Source: Dastarcus helophoroides (Eukaryota; Arthropoda; Insecta; Coleoptera; Bothrideridae). From it: DNA of 64,000 nt. Made by a program: the position numbers and the translations under genes. The notes under the pieces are model-generated. The model was not told where the DNA came from, searched no databases, and worked only from the letters and a program-made list of their open reading frames with translations. Positions within the stretch are counted from its first letter, which is position 1; each line of letters begins with the position of its first letter. This document shows, one piece after another, positions 39,901 to 47,500 of the stretch. The stretch lies in contig CM053327.1 in assembly GCA_028583605.1 (NCBI GenBank), positions 20,261,629 through 20,325,628 of the forward strand. The letters are read 5' to 3'.

Positions 39901-40260
39901 TATTGAGGTCTACTTATATGTTTGTATTAATATAGAATTCGAATTACGACATTTGAAATTTGCAGTAAACTATATTTTTGATATAAATTATATGTATTCA
40001 AAAAAATATTATTTATCTTTAGAACAGTATTCATTGCAAAAAAGACAAGTTGTAAAAATATATTGTATAAATAATAGTGTAATTCATTTCGTTCATCAAC
40101 CTTTTAGCGATGTAATGCAGAGGGAAAGCCTTAACGATTATTTTCTTACCAGCTAATGATTCTTAAATGAAAGTGTTACCTTGTCGTCTGCACAGCAGCT
40201 TTCATTGTCATCATCTGTCTCTCTTGTGGCTTCATGTTTTGTTGTTAATGTTACGGTCAT
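21708..40260 (-). CDS. PAQR3: PAQR3-like seven-pass receptor (progestin and adipoQ receptor family)
   Basis: Six coding exons: 40260-40180, 22883-22657, 22604-22448, 22399-22247, 22193-22005, 21942-21708, about 346 residues against 311 in human PAQR3. The start is the first ATG of the exon at 40263. The N-terminal 65 residues are acidic and insect-specific. The PAQR signatures follow in order: YLKHNSFIRNGYR, NETINIWSH, AAYHVFSC, LAFDLFGI, YGVLPTIHW and GHSHQWWHMF. The histidines and the aspartate of these motifs are the family zinc-site residues. Hydrophobic segments number about seven. PAQR3 in vertebrates is a Golgi protein that tethers Raf and SCAP; that role here is inferred from family. 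All exon joins are in phase and use GT-AG sites, except the last, where the exon at 21942 enters one base out of frame. The first intron (17.3 kb) is packed with transposons. Confidence 0.88.
22005..22193 (-). CDS. PAQR3: PAQR3-like, coding exon 5
   Basis: Acceptor atttacag before 22193, donor GTAAGT after 22005. 189 bases encode FWQSFYIITVSIIFVIAM and GWAAYGVLPTIHWTFIMGGF, aligning with human YGVIPTLHWVWLNGG. Ends in phase 0. Confidence 0.9.
22247..22399 (-). CDS. PAQR3: PAQR3-like, coding exon 4
   Basis: Acceptor ttttag before 22399, donor GTAAGT after 22247. 153 bases encode ACMFLSAAYHVFSCRSAHDC and AFDLFGIALSLFAIYTSGIF. They contain the family His (in AAYHVFSC) and Asp (in AFDLFG) thought to bind zinc. 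Confidence 0.9.
22448..22604 (-). CDS. PAQR3: PAQR3-like, coding exon 3
   Basis: Acceptor tttttag before 22604, donor GTAAAG after 22448. 157 bases complete the split serine codon and encode FWWTNETINIWSHIFGLILF, the first transmembrane helix with the NET..IWSH signature, and most of helix 2. Confidence 0.9.
22657..22883 (-). CDS. PAQR3: PAQR3-like, coding exon 2
   Basis: Acceptor atttcag before 22883, donor GTAGGT after 22657. 227 bases encode the end of the acidic N-terminus and the conserved cytosolic motif LVTYNEAPEYLKHNSFIRNG, which aligns with human LYTYEQIPGSLKDNPYITDG. Ends in phase 2. Confidence 0.9.
22884..23535. other. Intron 1 of PAQR3-like gene, 3' end
   Basis: Unique-looking AT-rich DNA directly upstream of the exon 2 acceptor. 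No frame or repeat recognised. Confidence 0.5.
23540..23670 (-). repeat. Copy of the hammerhead-associated repeat, core lost
   Basis: Inverted relative to 6605-6740. It shares ctgtgcattagaat, aactgttg and tcagctacct in the same order on the minus strand. The CTGANGA core is not recognisable here. Confidence 0.35.
23726..24908. mobile_element. TIR element copy 1 (GGACCATAAGTAATGG family), 1183 bp
   Basis: Inverted ends of at least 250 bp: caggatggaccataagtaat at 23726 and its inverse ending cttatggtccactctg at 24908, each flanked by TA. The arms also share gggggcgc and tgtatctctgttaatatc. It has no reading frame. Copy 2 at 31639-33021 is about 190 bp longer, so copy 1 carries an internal deletion. 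Confidence 0.85.
24909..26665. other. Intron 1 of PAQR3-like gene, nothing recognised
   Basis: AT-rich intronic sequence with scattered A and T runs. The minus frame at 25832-26014 has no support as a gene. Confidence 0.45.
26670..26890. mobile_element. Head-to-head Penelope-like hammerhead fragments
   Basis: 26672-26750 (minus) and 26751-26830 (plus) form a near palindrome bounded by ggggacaagtt words. The plus copy keeps CTGAAGATGATA but has lost the stem II loop and GAAA by a small deletion (next bases aacgcattagagcaac). The minus copy reads CTGAAAATGATAG, then CTTGGCTGTCGA. The outer end ataaccaaggaccactccgt matches the family. Confidence 0.55.
26891..28652. other. Intron 1 of PAQR3-like gene, no gene seen
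   Basis: Mostly AT-rich. 27560-27640 has MITE-like words (aagcctgtata, acactctgtata). 28330-28600 is less AT-rich with a G-run (ggggtgggagggggag at 28361-28376) and a weak minus-strand open stretch, family not recognised. Confidence 0.4.
28653..29635. mobile_element. Fold-back element (GTAACAGGATCATGGTAC family)
   Basis: The left arm from 28653 (atcgagtgtaacaggatc, then catggtac, later gctgtcactttcgctaaaac) is inverted in the right arm ending at 29635 (gtaccatgatcctgttactc). Arms are roughly 300-350 bp. A third, single-arm copy is at 53575-53890. The plus frame at 29480-29692 is an arm by-product. Confidence 0.75.
29640..31560. other. Intron 1 of PAQR3-like gene, unique DNA
   Basis: No gene. 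30520-30800 is visibly more complex and less AT-rich than its surroundings (ccaaaacccgggcacc, gccacgttgcgac) and may be conserved noncoding DNA. 29810-29900 has short repeats of tgaaccaag/ctggttcat. Confidence 0.4.
31561..34120. mobile_element. Outer fold-back element, split by a nested element
   Basis: The left tip (tgattctaaaagtagtacc, 31569) pairs with the right tip (ggtactacatttagaatgac, to about 34115). Pairing resumes after the nested insert: gcttcgtttccgagttacag at 33040-33059 pairs with 34008-34030, and gcgggtatatc near 33204 pairs with 33862. Arms total about 480 bp each side around a centre at 33430-33680. No transposase is visible. Confidence 0.75.
31639..33021. mobile_element. TIR element copy 2 (GGACCATAAGTAATGG family), nested, 1383 bp
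   Basis: It has the same ends as 23726-24908 (aaggctggaccataagtaat and ggtccaccctg), bounded by TA on each side, and interrupts the left arm of the fold-back at 31561-34120. It contains an extra internal stretch near 32030-32220 (ccgtttccaagatatttgcc onward) absent from copy 1. Confidence 0.85.
34121..35080. other. Intron 1 of PAQR3-like gene, no gene seen
   Basis: AT-rich. The 82-codon plus frame at 34212-34460 has no family resemblance. Words shared with 31080-31330 (gcgatcttaactgg, acccatttatttctgag, ccactggatttacc) occur inverted near 34480-34710, suggesting the ends of another large fold-back around 31060-34720. Confidence 0.4.
35086..36320 (+). repeat. Duplicated repeat cluster carrying a hammerhead motif
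   Basis: Block A (gtaatttagagacgagaaat to caaataaaatattg) is at 35090-35350 and again at 36050-36308. Block B (gccgaaattagtctatggtt to ggtcatttgtcgaa) is at 35396-35490 and 35843-35938. The order is A, B, spacer, B, A in the same orientation, as from a collapsed tandem array. Block B begins at the 3' half of a hammerhead motif. Its two predicted cleavage points (35408 and 35855) are 447 bases apart, which would be one monomer length. Confidence 0.6.
35819..35862 (+). ncRNA. Type I hammerhead-ribozyme motif (best copy)
   Basis: Stem I pairs actata (35819-35824) with tatggt (35856-35861): six pairs, one of them G-U. Core CTGATGA is 35825-35831. Stem II pairs gacc (35832-35835) with ggcc (35842-35845), with one A-C mismatch and loop aaggaa. 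GAAA is 35846-35849. Stem III is the palindrome actagt (35849-35854), and C35855 is the predicted cleavage base. All invariant residues are in place. A palindromic, very short stem III is typical of retroelement-borne hammerheads that work as dimers. Confidence 0.7.
36321..37140. other. Intron 1 of PAQR3-like gene, no gene seen
   Basis: AT-rich intronic DNA, no repeat or frame recognised. Confidence 0.45.
37145..37292 (+). mobile_element. Penelope-like fragment with mutated hammerhead
   Basis: Reads ctctaaagatgatagcttgg, then ctatcgaaaagcgtt, gccacctttgttgtg and ggtttcaggggataag, ending with ccaaggaccagtccgttcc. Compared with 9724 the core is CTAAAGA instead of CTGAAGA (G5 lost), so it should be inactive. 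Confidence 0.55.
37625..38650 (+). pseudogene. Jockey/R1-like LINE endonuclease fragment, split by a hAT MITE
   Basis: The frame from about 37672 reads DIVSPEEPISHHYAAEWQDL, then NELSLDHNLVIMTIGDDVG and PPKSCKINWTMFK. This is the late part of an apurinic-type endonuclease domain, with the SDH-like catalytic His in LDHN and the typical INW.F linker. It resumes after the insert as ESLAANVEEPEKITQMM and continues, with a stop and shifts, to about 38640 (SVLATTKIFQITERRQPRNF). Neither the 5' part nor the reverse transcriptase is present. In the source family this protein nicks DNA and primes reverse transcription; this copy is dead. Confidence 0.65.
37873..38398. mobile_element. 526-bp hAT MITE inside the LINE, with AACCGGTTT/CCGAGTTA motifs
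   Basis: Ends tagaggtgggccaactc and gagttgatcatgtcta are inverted in their outer and inner parts (TAGA..CAACTC). 8-bp flanks gtttaagg (37865-37872) and gttcaggg (38399-38406) differ at two positions. Removing the insert plus one flank copy rejoins the LINE frame exactly (FK then ESL). The interior is filled with variants of ccgagtta, aaatcggttt and aaccggttt. Confidence 0.75.
38651..38976. other. Intron 1 of PAQR3-like gene, nothing recognised
   Basis: AT-rich spacer between the LINE fragment and the Helitron. Confidence 0.45.
38977..39879 (-). mobile_element. Non-autonomous Helitron, 903 bp
   Basis: On the minus strand the 5' tip is A then TCCTTACTAATATATAAATG at 39880-39860, the usual insect Helitron start, followed by a CTGTCTGTTTGTC-type run. 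The 3' tip is GGTCGCAGGTAATAGCTAG then T (38976), matching the common Helitron end GCAACAGCTAG-T. Insertion between A and T without target duplication fits Helitrons. There is no Rep/helicase frame. It interrupts PAQR3 intron 1. Confidence 0.65.
39349..39660. mobile_element. Inverted-repeat MITE nested in the Helitron
   Basis: catatatgtaatactcctat with ggcgtgtt at 39349-39377 is inverted at 39632-39660 (aacacgccatatagtattac then atatatg). A second shared word, gtcaaaaaggcgagat, is at 39396-39412 and inverted at 39589-39605. Arms are about 70 bp and the centre has no gene. Confidence 0.6.
39880..40179. other. Intron 1 of PAQR3-like gene, 5' end
   Basis: About 300 bases between the Helitron and the GTAACA donor after the first coding exon. 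No repeat seen. Confidence 0.5.
40180..40260 (-). CDS. PAQR3: PAQR3-like, first coding exon
   Basis: An acceptor (tttcag, AG at 40265-40264) precedes GAT and the ATG at 40260-40258, so a noncoding exon must lie further right. It encodes 27 residues, MTVTLTTKHEATRE then an Asp/Glu/Cys stretch ending DDK, before a GTAACA donor at 40179. The phase-0 end joins exactly to the phase-0 exon at 22883, giving one uninterrupted frame. I cannot exclude a further small exon in the long intron. Confidence 0.72.
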
Positions 40261-40439
40261 ATCCTGAAATAAAGACACTGATTTTAATATTTACAAAAAA
40301 AGAATAGGATGTGGCTTTTAATAAAGGATATCAACTAAATTTCATTTATCTTAAATCGATTATTTTTTTATATCCCACTTTAGACAGCGCATGCAATCAA
40401 CCAAATCAGACAAATAGATTAAAGACTTTACCTGTATTT

Positions 40440-41990
40440 CTAAAGCCCTATATTTTTTAAAGTTAGTTACCTTTTTTCGGAATTTCGGGTTGGAAGTTAC
40501 CATTTTTATTTTATTTTTTCTCAAGTCTTTCAATCGAAAAGTTCCAAACTTTTTCTAACAAATACAATAATTTTGATATAAATTTTTATTACAACTTGGA
40601 ATTCTTTTACAAAATTTCGAAGCTGAAACTTACAATTAGGACCATTAATTTATAGGTATTAACTTGAAATCCAAACTTTTTTTTCAACCTCTCGCCAATT
40701 TTTTTTTCGAAATTTATAGTAAAATTTGATTTTTTAATAAAGTATGTGTTTTTTCCAAATTTCACTTTTTTTTTTAAAAAATTCCAAATTAAGATTTAAA
40801 ATGTCTACAATGTTTCCTAAAATTTTAAATATTAGCTCGAAGTTACCAAAAATTCTTATTTATACTTTTTATTTTTATGTTTCAAATCTTTTGTTTTTGA
40901 AATCAAAGTTGAAGATTAATTTTAATTTTTTCTCACAATTGCGATTTAAACTTAAAATTATTTTTCAAAATTTGTTTCTTCACAATCGAAATTTCAAGTT
41001 TCTTTTGGTAATTTTGGGTTAAGCAGATGACTATAATTTCAGAGTTTTTCTTTAAATGTTGAAGAAACTATTTTTGTAAGATTTTGATATAAAACCTAAA
41101 ACCCTAATATTTATCAAATAGTCTAAGTAACAAAAATATTCATTGTATTTATAGAATGTAGACTTCTCTTTAAGAAATTTCGTATTTAAATTTGAAATGT
41201 TGACCAATTTAACTATTTTTTCAAATTTTTCAGTTTAAATTCAATTTTAAAACATTTAAGATTTCGAAAAATGTTTATTTTCTAAATGCAGAATTATCAA
41301 AACATTGTTTACCAAACATTTCAACCTTTAAATATTCAAAGTTTTTCTCTATATTTTGAGTAAAAATTTGGATTTTTTAAATAATAAGCTAATACATTTA
41401 AAAGGACCTTTAGGGGTTAAACCCACAATTTTAATTTGGAATGACAATTTTGAGAAAAAAGTAAAATGCGAAAATTAAACTTTATTTTTTTGGGACAAAG
41501 TAAGATAAAATTCGAAATTTTAATTTTAAAGTAAGCCATTTTGACATTAAAGTTGAAGTCTCAAGATAAAGTCGAGATATAATTTTCAATTCAAAGTCTC
41601 TAAAAAGTACACATTTCAAGTTAAGAATTCAACTTTCCTGTCCAAATTAAAATATAGAGCAAAACTTTGCAATCAAAGTTGCAATTCTAAGCAGATCTTT
41701 TTTTCTTGGGTATGAATTGGGAATTTCTACTGAAACTGCGATTTTGAAAAAGTAGACCTTTTGAAATTTAAATGGAGGTTTGAAGATTTCAGTGGAAATG
41801 TTATTAAGTTGAGATTTCGGGGATGAATTTAATAATTTGAAGCAAACACTTGAAATTTTATGAGAAATATAGAAATTTTGAATTTGAAATCAAACTTGCC
41901 ACTTTTTTGAAATCTGAAATTCAATGTCAAAGTTTTAAGCTAAAAGGTTTAAAAATCGTGAAATTATTAATTCTGTTTTAAAAATTTTAC
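40440..41990. repeat. Strand-polar quasi-palindromic simple sequence
   Basis: The left half (40440-41400) is made of pyrimidine-biased words (ttttttcgaaatttata, ttccaaattaagattt). The right half (41430-41960) is made of the complementary purine-biased words (aattttgagaaaaaag, aaagttgaagtc, gaaattttgaat). There is no fixed period and no perfect palindrome. Open frames here (for example 40744-41022) are compositional. Confidence 0.55.
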
Positions 41991-42573
41991 ATATTGTTTG
42001 TAATTTTCGATAACTGATTATAGAATATTGGTTTTCTGCTGATTTTTTACGTCGCACTTTAGATCCATTTGTTTTATTGTACTTACCTAAACTAATTTTA
42101 TAAATGTTAAAGTATGTTGCGTTGTATCTATCATTACGTCAACCTTCTCACTCAGAATAGTTTTTTCTTAAAATGGAATTATTTTTTTTTGGCTGAGCAG
42201 CTAGCAGAAATAAAACTTTGTTTAATAAAAGTGCTGTTATCAAGTTTATATCTAAAACAAAACAAATCCATCTCTTTCAATCTAACAGATCATGAAATTT
42301 CATAAACTGCTTGTAACTTTGAATAGTTGATTACATAAAGTTATGATATTCTCTGTTATTTTGCGGCAATCTAAAACAGCCATTCCTTAATAGAAGGTAC
42401 TGAAATTTAGGATTGTAAAAGGAGTGACCGGCGAAGAAAAAGCCAATAAAACTGCATATACATAAAGCTATGTTAGCTATTTTTTTAAGTAGTATTTTAG
42501 ACCGTTTTGTTTTATTACTTTTGTATATCTAATATTAAAAGAGATATCGTAGCTAACTACTGTCGGATCTATA
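41991..42573. other. Intergenic, no gene seen
   Basis: AT-rich with a short open frame at 42114-42305 that has no support. 42000-42080 and 42480-42540 share loose similarity (ttagaccgttttgttttatt and cactttagatccatttg), possibly element ends. Confidence 0.4.
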
Positions 42574-42581
42574 ACCTAGAT

Positions 42582-42786
42582 CGGAGGTTCTCAAACTTTT
42601 TTGGAGACGGAACCCTTTTGAAAAATTAAATTTTTAACGGAACTCCAAACCCTAATCTAAAAGCAAAACCAGCTATATGTGTATTGTTTATTAATAAAAA
42701 GTTGCTCTTTAATACATGTATTCATTTTGCCGGCGGAGCTCTACCGAAAGCCGGGGCTCCGCGGAGAACACTTTGAGTAACGCTGA
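42582..42786. mobile_element. 205-bp hAT MITE with perfect 8-bp target duplication
   Basis: acctagat occurs at 42574-42581 and 42787-42794. Between them, the left end cggaggttctcaaacttttt and right end gaacactttgagtaacgctg are inverted in the CTCAAA core, the standard pattern of Charlie/hAT-type ends. The interior has the mirrored words ggaacccttttg and cggggctccgcgg. The undamaged target copies suggest a fairly young insertion. Confidence 0.85.
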
Positions 42787-42952
42787 CCTAGATATTTGGA
42801 TACAGAAACCTAAGCTTGGATAGCAGAATCAATGCATAGCTGCATCGGAAAAGCATGTCTAACTTTCAAAGTTTTTTTTTAGAAAATTAAACCCCGAGGA
42901 AGTAAAATATTATGTGAACATTTTCTAGAAAAACGTTAAAAGTTATCTAAAT

Positions 42953-42984
42953 CCACGCGGACGAAGTGGCGCGTAACAGCTAGT
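42953..42984 (+). mobile_element. Helitron 3' terminus
   Basis: ccacgcggacgaagtggcgc, then gtaacagCTAG and T. The hairpin cgcg-gacgaagtgg-cgcg sits just before CTAG (42980-42983), as in Helitrons. No matching 5' TC end was found to the left, so this may be a truncated copy. Confidence 0.5.
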
Positions 42985-43030
42985 GTTATGCAGGGTGATT
43001 CATTAAGAATGGGCAAGTAAATTACAACAT

Positions 43031-43364
43031 ATCTTTTTTGCCTAATGAGTCATAGCTAAAATGACTAGGAAATCTAAAAGGCAGTTCAATTTTGAATAAA
43101 AAAGGTACTCTTGTTTATTTCACATAACTATCAGTTTTTGAGTTATTTGCATTTTAAACATTCAATGAATTTGTTTGTTGTAAAATCAATTTATTCTTTT
43201 AAATTACTACTATGCGATTTATCTTTTTTGCCAAATAAGTTATGGCTAAAATGATCAAAAAATCTAAAGGGCAGTTCAATTTTGAATAAAAAAGGTGCTC
43301 TTGTTTATTTCATGTAACTGTATCAGTTTTTGAATTATTTGTTTTTTAAACATTCAGTGTAAAG
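43031..43364. repeat. 190-bp tandem duplication in the mariner left arm
   Basis: atcttttttgcc, then tagctaaaatga, gcagttcaattttgaataaa and tgtttatttca at 43031-43172 recurs at 43221-43364 with scattered changes (offset 190). Only one copy exists in the right arm, so the duplication arose within this element. Confidence 0.75.
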
Positions 43365-43417
43365 ACTCCTAAGCCATCGTTATTACTTTGACTTTTTTGA
43401 AGTATTTTTTTAATTAA

Positions 43418-43495
43418 TTTTTCTTGGTTTCAGGGGACAAGTTCTGTGTTTCAATTTTTGAAGATAACCAAGGACCAGTCCGTTCCATCAAGTAG
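43418..43495 (+). mobile_element. Penelope-like fragment inside the mariner element
   Basis: ttcttggtttcaggggacaa, then gttctgtgtttcaatttttg and ataaccaaggaccagtccgt is the outer part of the family at 9525, 11900, 26670 and 37145. The hammerhead core is absent. It lies between the mariner arm and the transposase start. Confidence 0.55.
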
Positions 43496-43627
43496 GCTTG
43501 TGTCAGCACTTATTAATTTTTCGTGTAAAGAAATATTTGACAATTTTACTGTCACTAAGAAAGAGTGTTTATTGCATTTTTCTTGTTTACTTAGTATTAT
43601 TTGTAGCAAAAATTCTAAAATAAGAAA

Positions 43628-44664
43628 ATGCCACGACATAATGAATTTTCTAACAGTAAAATGCGTGATATGATTTGTGTTTTTGCTCAGTCAAATTATA
43701 GTGGACTTGGTGCAGCCAGAAGGTATTTAGAATTATACCCAAATCGAAGACAACCCAATCATAAACTGTTCAAACATATTTACACCCGCCTAGGTAAAAC
43801 AGGGTGTTTTCGTCTTAAAAGCTGAAATGGTGCTAGAAAAACTATCAACGTCGATGATGAAGAAGAGGTTTTAGTTCGTATTTCGGAAAATCCAGATATC
43901 AGTACTCGTCGGTTAAGTGAGGCAACAGGAATAAACCAATCGTATATCTGGAGAATTTTAAAGAAAGATAATCTCCGTCCATACCACTAGACTCCTGTCC
44001 AAAATTTGTTACCTCAAGATTTTCCAGTTCGCTCAATTTATGCTAGGTAAACAAACCAAAAACCAGGATTTTCTTAATAACCTGCTTTTCACCGATGAGA
44101 CGAGGTGTTTTTAATTGGAAAAACAATCATTTGTGGGAATCCGAAAATCCACATGCTGTAAAGGAACGACATTTTCAGCATGAATTCAAGGTAAATATTT
44201 GGTGTGGTGTGATATCTGGTTTTTTTATTGGTCATTTTAAACTTCCTCCTAATCTAAACTTTCTTGAACAAAATTTAAACACTACTAGAAGATGTACCAC
44301 TAGCCATAAGGTGGAACATGTGGTTTATGCAAGACAGAGGCGCCGCCACATTTTTCTCTGCCAGCACGCCAATACCTGAATGAACATTTTCCTCACCGGT
44401 GGATTCGGGCGTGGCAGTGAATTTGTTTGGCCACCTAGAAGTCCAGATTTAAACTCTCTAGACTTCTCAATATGGTCACAAATGAAGGACATGGTTTACA
44501 AAGAAACAATTAATTCCATCGAAGAATTACGACAGAAAATTCAAGAAGCTCTTAATATTATTAAAAATAATAGACAAATGTTATTTAATAGTCAAAGATC
44601 TTTAAGGATATGCCTTACAAAGTGTATTAAAGTGGAAGGCCGTCATTTTGAAAATTTAATTTGA
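43628..44664 (+). pseudogene. DUF4817/Tc1-mariner transposase, broken
   Basis: Starts with an ATG at 43628 (MPRHNEFSNSKMRDMICVFA). The DUF4817 helix-turn-helix follows, with LELYPNRRQPNHKLFKHIY and RLGKTGCF. The next part (NPDISTRRLSEATGINQSYI) lies beyond a TGA at 43823. Later pieces, in changing frames, include HLWESENPHAVKERHF, NMWFMQDRGAATFF (the second catalytic Asp in MQD) and WPPRSPDLNSLDFSIWSQMK (third acidic residue). It ends with GRHFENLI and TGA at 44662. I count stops at 43823, 43988 and 44377 plus at least two frameshifts, so it cannot make transposase. Confidence 0.8.
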
Positions 44665-44917
44665 AGTTTTCTTTTATTACTGCTACTGATTGTTATTTGT
44701 TGCCTTTACTATTGTTACCTCACAGAGTAGTAATTTAAAAGAATAAATTCATTTTACAACAAACAAATTAATTGAATGTTTAAAATGCAAATAACTCAAA
44801 AATTGATAGAGTACCATGAAGTAAACAGGAGTACCTTTTTTATTCAAAATTAAACTGCATTTTAGCCATAACTCGTTAGGCAAAAAAGATATGTTGTAAT
44901 TTACTTAAGTAACAGGG

Positions 44918-45157
44918 TGTAACTAACGCCCTGTATGCATAGTGCAAAATTCAGCATTAAATTCGTAATTCTCATGCTAAAAAACATAATGTTGCCAATT
45001 TTCCAGACGATACTACTTAAATCACAAAATTATTAAGAAGTTTCAAATTAAAATTCCAACTTTGAACACCCTGTAGCTCGTAAACCTGCAACATTTGTAT
45101 GAGACATGTTAAGCTCAATCACCATATTTTGGTGTGTAGTATCTCCAGTTCGGGGAT
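44918..45157. mobile_element. ~240-bp insert in the mariner right arm
   Basis: The left arm reads gcaagtaaattacaac without a break. In the right arm the same word is split between aatttactt (to about 44917) and gcccattc (from 45158). The insert begins with aagtaacagggtgta and contains acaccctgtagctcgtaaac, so it may be another MITE or the end of a related element that recombined with this one. Confidence 0.5.
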
Positions 45158-45182
45158 TGCCCATTCTTAATGAATCACCCTG

Positions 45183-46480
45183 TATATTTCTCAAACATTT
45201 ATACATGATTATTTTTATACGACCTGAGAATACCTTTCTTTTATTAGAACATACATTCCTTATCATTTCTTTGTTTCATGCTTCATGTTGCAAAAATACA
45301 ATACATTTTTGTTTCTAAACAATTTTTTACAATTCTCAACAATGTCGTCAGTTCTCTAGCTACAGTCACATCTTGACCTCATCGTCAACTCTCATAAATT
45401 CTTAAAAAATATTGCTTGGACATACGTATTCCGTGGGAGACAAGTCAGGCTCATTCTTCATTATATAGATGTTTGGATACAGAAATGTTGCTCATCCAAA
45501 GAAACAAGAAAATTTAAACGCTTTAGCTCTAGATATAGTTCTTTCTTTTTGTTGAAAATAAATAGCCTATTTCTTTAAGTAAACAAATAATAAATTTTTA
45601 AGTATACATATAAATATAAAAGTAAATAAATAATTTGCCTCATGTTTTCTTATACCTTTGTAAGTAAGAGGAACAACTGTTTGTACCTCTATAAGTGACA
45701 ACAAATTAATAATAATAATAATAATAAATAAATAAAAGGAATCCAGGTTCTTTCAACTCTCTCTTATTCGACTGTGAAAGAAAGTAGCTGAATTGAAATA
45801 TATCGCGGAACACACATTAAACAATTTAAATAGGCCATTAAGTTTTCATATTATATGATTAATTATCATGTAATTCCATGCAGAAAATAATTTTCGCTAC
45901 CGTAGTATTAGATCTAGTAAATCGAATTACTTTTTAGCTCAAAACCTACATTCAATATCATGGTATATTTTTGTAATAATCAATTTTTTTTTGAGAAAGA
46001 TTTTGCTACTGTATTAAACCGAGGCAAAATCATTCGCTTATCTGCAATTTCAAGTAAAACAATAGGTACTTGCTTCAAAATACATCCATAAATCTTGAAG
46101 AATTTATAAATTTTACAGCTAAGTATATGTGTTCCAATTTATACGTAGTATCTAACTTGTCTATTTAATATTATTGAACATTATTATTTATAAGATGTAA
46201 ACAAAACCATGTTCTATAGATGTGGCTTAGCTTTATCAATAATCAATATCATTAACATTGATACTGTTTGAAATAACCATTGTATTGAAATGAATAATCA
46301 ACTTTGATTTAAGTAATAAGTAAAACTGCTTAAAATGTTCTTAGTCTACATACATTCTCGATAAAACGTTTTTATATTATGATATAAAGTGCATGTTAGA
46401 ACACTTACCAGCAGCTGTTTTTGCAATAAATTATTAAAGTAAATAAAAATCTTCAGATTATGTAAACAAAACACTTTCTA
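45183..46480. other. Intergenic, AT-rich, with an (AAT)n microsatellite
   Basis: No gene seen. A trinucleotide run (taa/aat, about ten units, ending in aaat repeats) is at 45705-45736. Confidence 0.5.
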
Positions 46481-46499
46481 CTAAATATATTCTACGAGG

Positions 46500-46660
46500 T
46501 TGACGAAACTTGGTCAAATTAGGTATAGTCAACACGCAGATATATGTAGTTATTACCGCTAGAGCGTGTTTCGTCGACCAGAGTTCGCGAGGAACTGAAC
46601 TCGACAATTCAGTCGTACTAAGGTACAAAAGCATAATGAATTATTATTACATACACTGAC
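46500..46660. promoter_or_regulatory. Small CpG-containing island, possible core promoter
   Basis: gcgtgtttcgtcgaccagag, then ttcgcgaggaactgaactcg and caattcagtcgtacta is richer in CpG than its flanks and unique in the window. It holds arthropod initiator-like TCAGT words on both strands (ttcagtcg on plus at 46605; gttcagttcc on minus near 46590). On the minus strand it would be about 6.3 kb upstream of the PAQR3 start exon and could serve its missing 5' exon. This is inference only. Confidence 0.2.
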
Positions 46661-47500
46661 CCCATTATTCTTGCTAAAAAATACATTTCACTTTTCATAG
46701 GTTTTATGGAAATACAGATATTAATCCTTAAGGGGTGAAGTGGCTGAATGAGATTCACTTAAGGAAATATCCTAGTAAAAACGGGTGTTAAAATAAATGG
46801 TTTATCAGAAATATTTTTTTTAAACCGTCAATTTCAAAGTTAAGTTTAACTTACACTGCTAGCACATTTTGGTTAATTTTTAGAAATTAATGCAGGTCAA
46901 GTGCATGTCGCAATTGCGAAATTAACGTTCCGTAATATCAGCTGTTTTTAGAAGTTTTGCTTATGTTCACCGTTTTACCTGGAAAATATTTAAGTTTTAT
47001 AGTAATGAAAATTTTTGACAACTTTCTGAAATATTTTCTGGAATATGATTATGTGATACATGTATACAAAATTGTCAACAGTTTTTATTGCTTCAAAAAT
47101 TTTAATGTTTTAAGAATTTATATACCACATACTCATCATACTCACATACTCATAGTACTCGCATGCTCATAGTACAAACTCAAGTTTCACAAAATTGTAA
47201 ACAATTTTCATTGTTATATAAAAATTCAAATATTTTCCAAAATGATCCGTCAAAATGTTAAATGAATCTAAATCTATACAAGAAGAAGAAGACTTTTAAA
47301 TTATTGGTGAGATTGAAGACGATTTTCTGTTTTTCTGTAAAAAATTAACAGTAAACTATAAAATCAATTCCTTTGGTGTGCACTTTTGGTTTTACCAAGA
47401 ATTCTTTTGTTTTTGATTTTAAAAATATCGTTTTTGTTTTTCACTAGTAATGAAAAACAGTTTTTCTCTATTTTTTCAATATTCAGCTTTAAAAAATATG
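46661..47500. other. Intergenic, with short CATACTCA-type repeats
   Basis: No gene. 47126-47176 contains about six imperfect units of catactcat/catagtactc. Confidence 0.45.

Larger units (their letters stand above)
42991..45182 (+). mobile_element. Decayed Tc1/mariner element (DUF4817-type transposase)
   Basis: The left end cagggtgattcattaagaat at 42991 is inverted at the right end (attcttaatgaatcaccctg, to 45182). Longer arms (attacaacatatcttttttg, gcagttcaattttgaataaa) recur inverted at 44745-44910. The right arm is interrupted at about 44918-45157, and the left arm is partly duplicated. A transposase pseudogene fills the middle. Confidence 0.75.

Noticed and set aside
40744..41022. 92-codon plus-strand open frame
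   Set aside because: Composition (Phe, Leu, Lys, Asn) comes from the simple-sequence block; no splice signals or family.
46500..46580. gacgaaac words in inverted pairs, at first taken as another ribozyme
   Set aside because: No CTGANGA in reach on either strand; noted only as a CpG-rich island.
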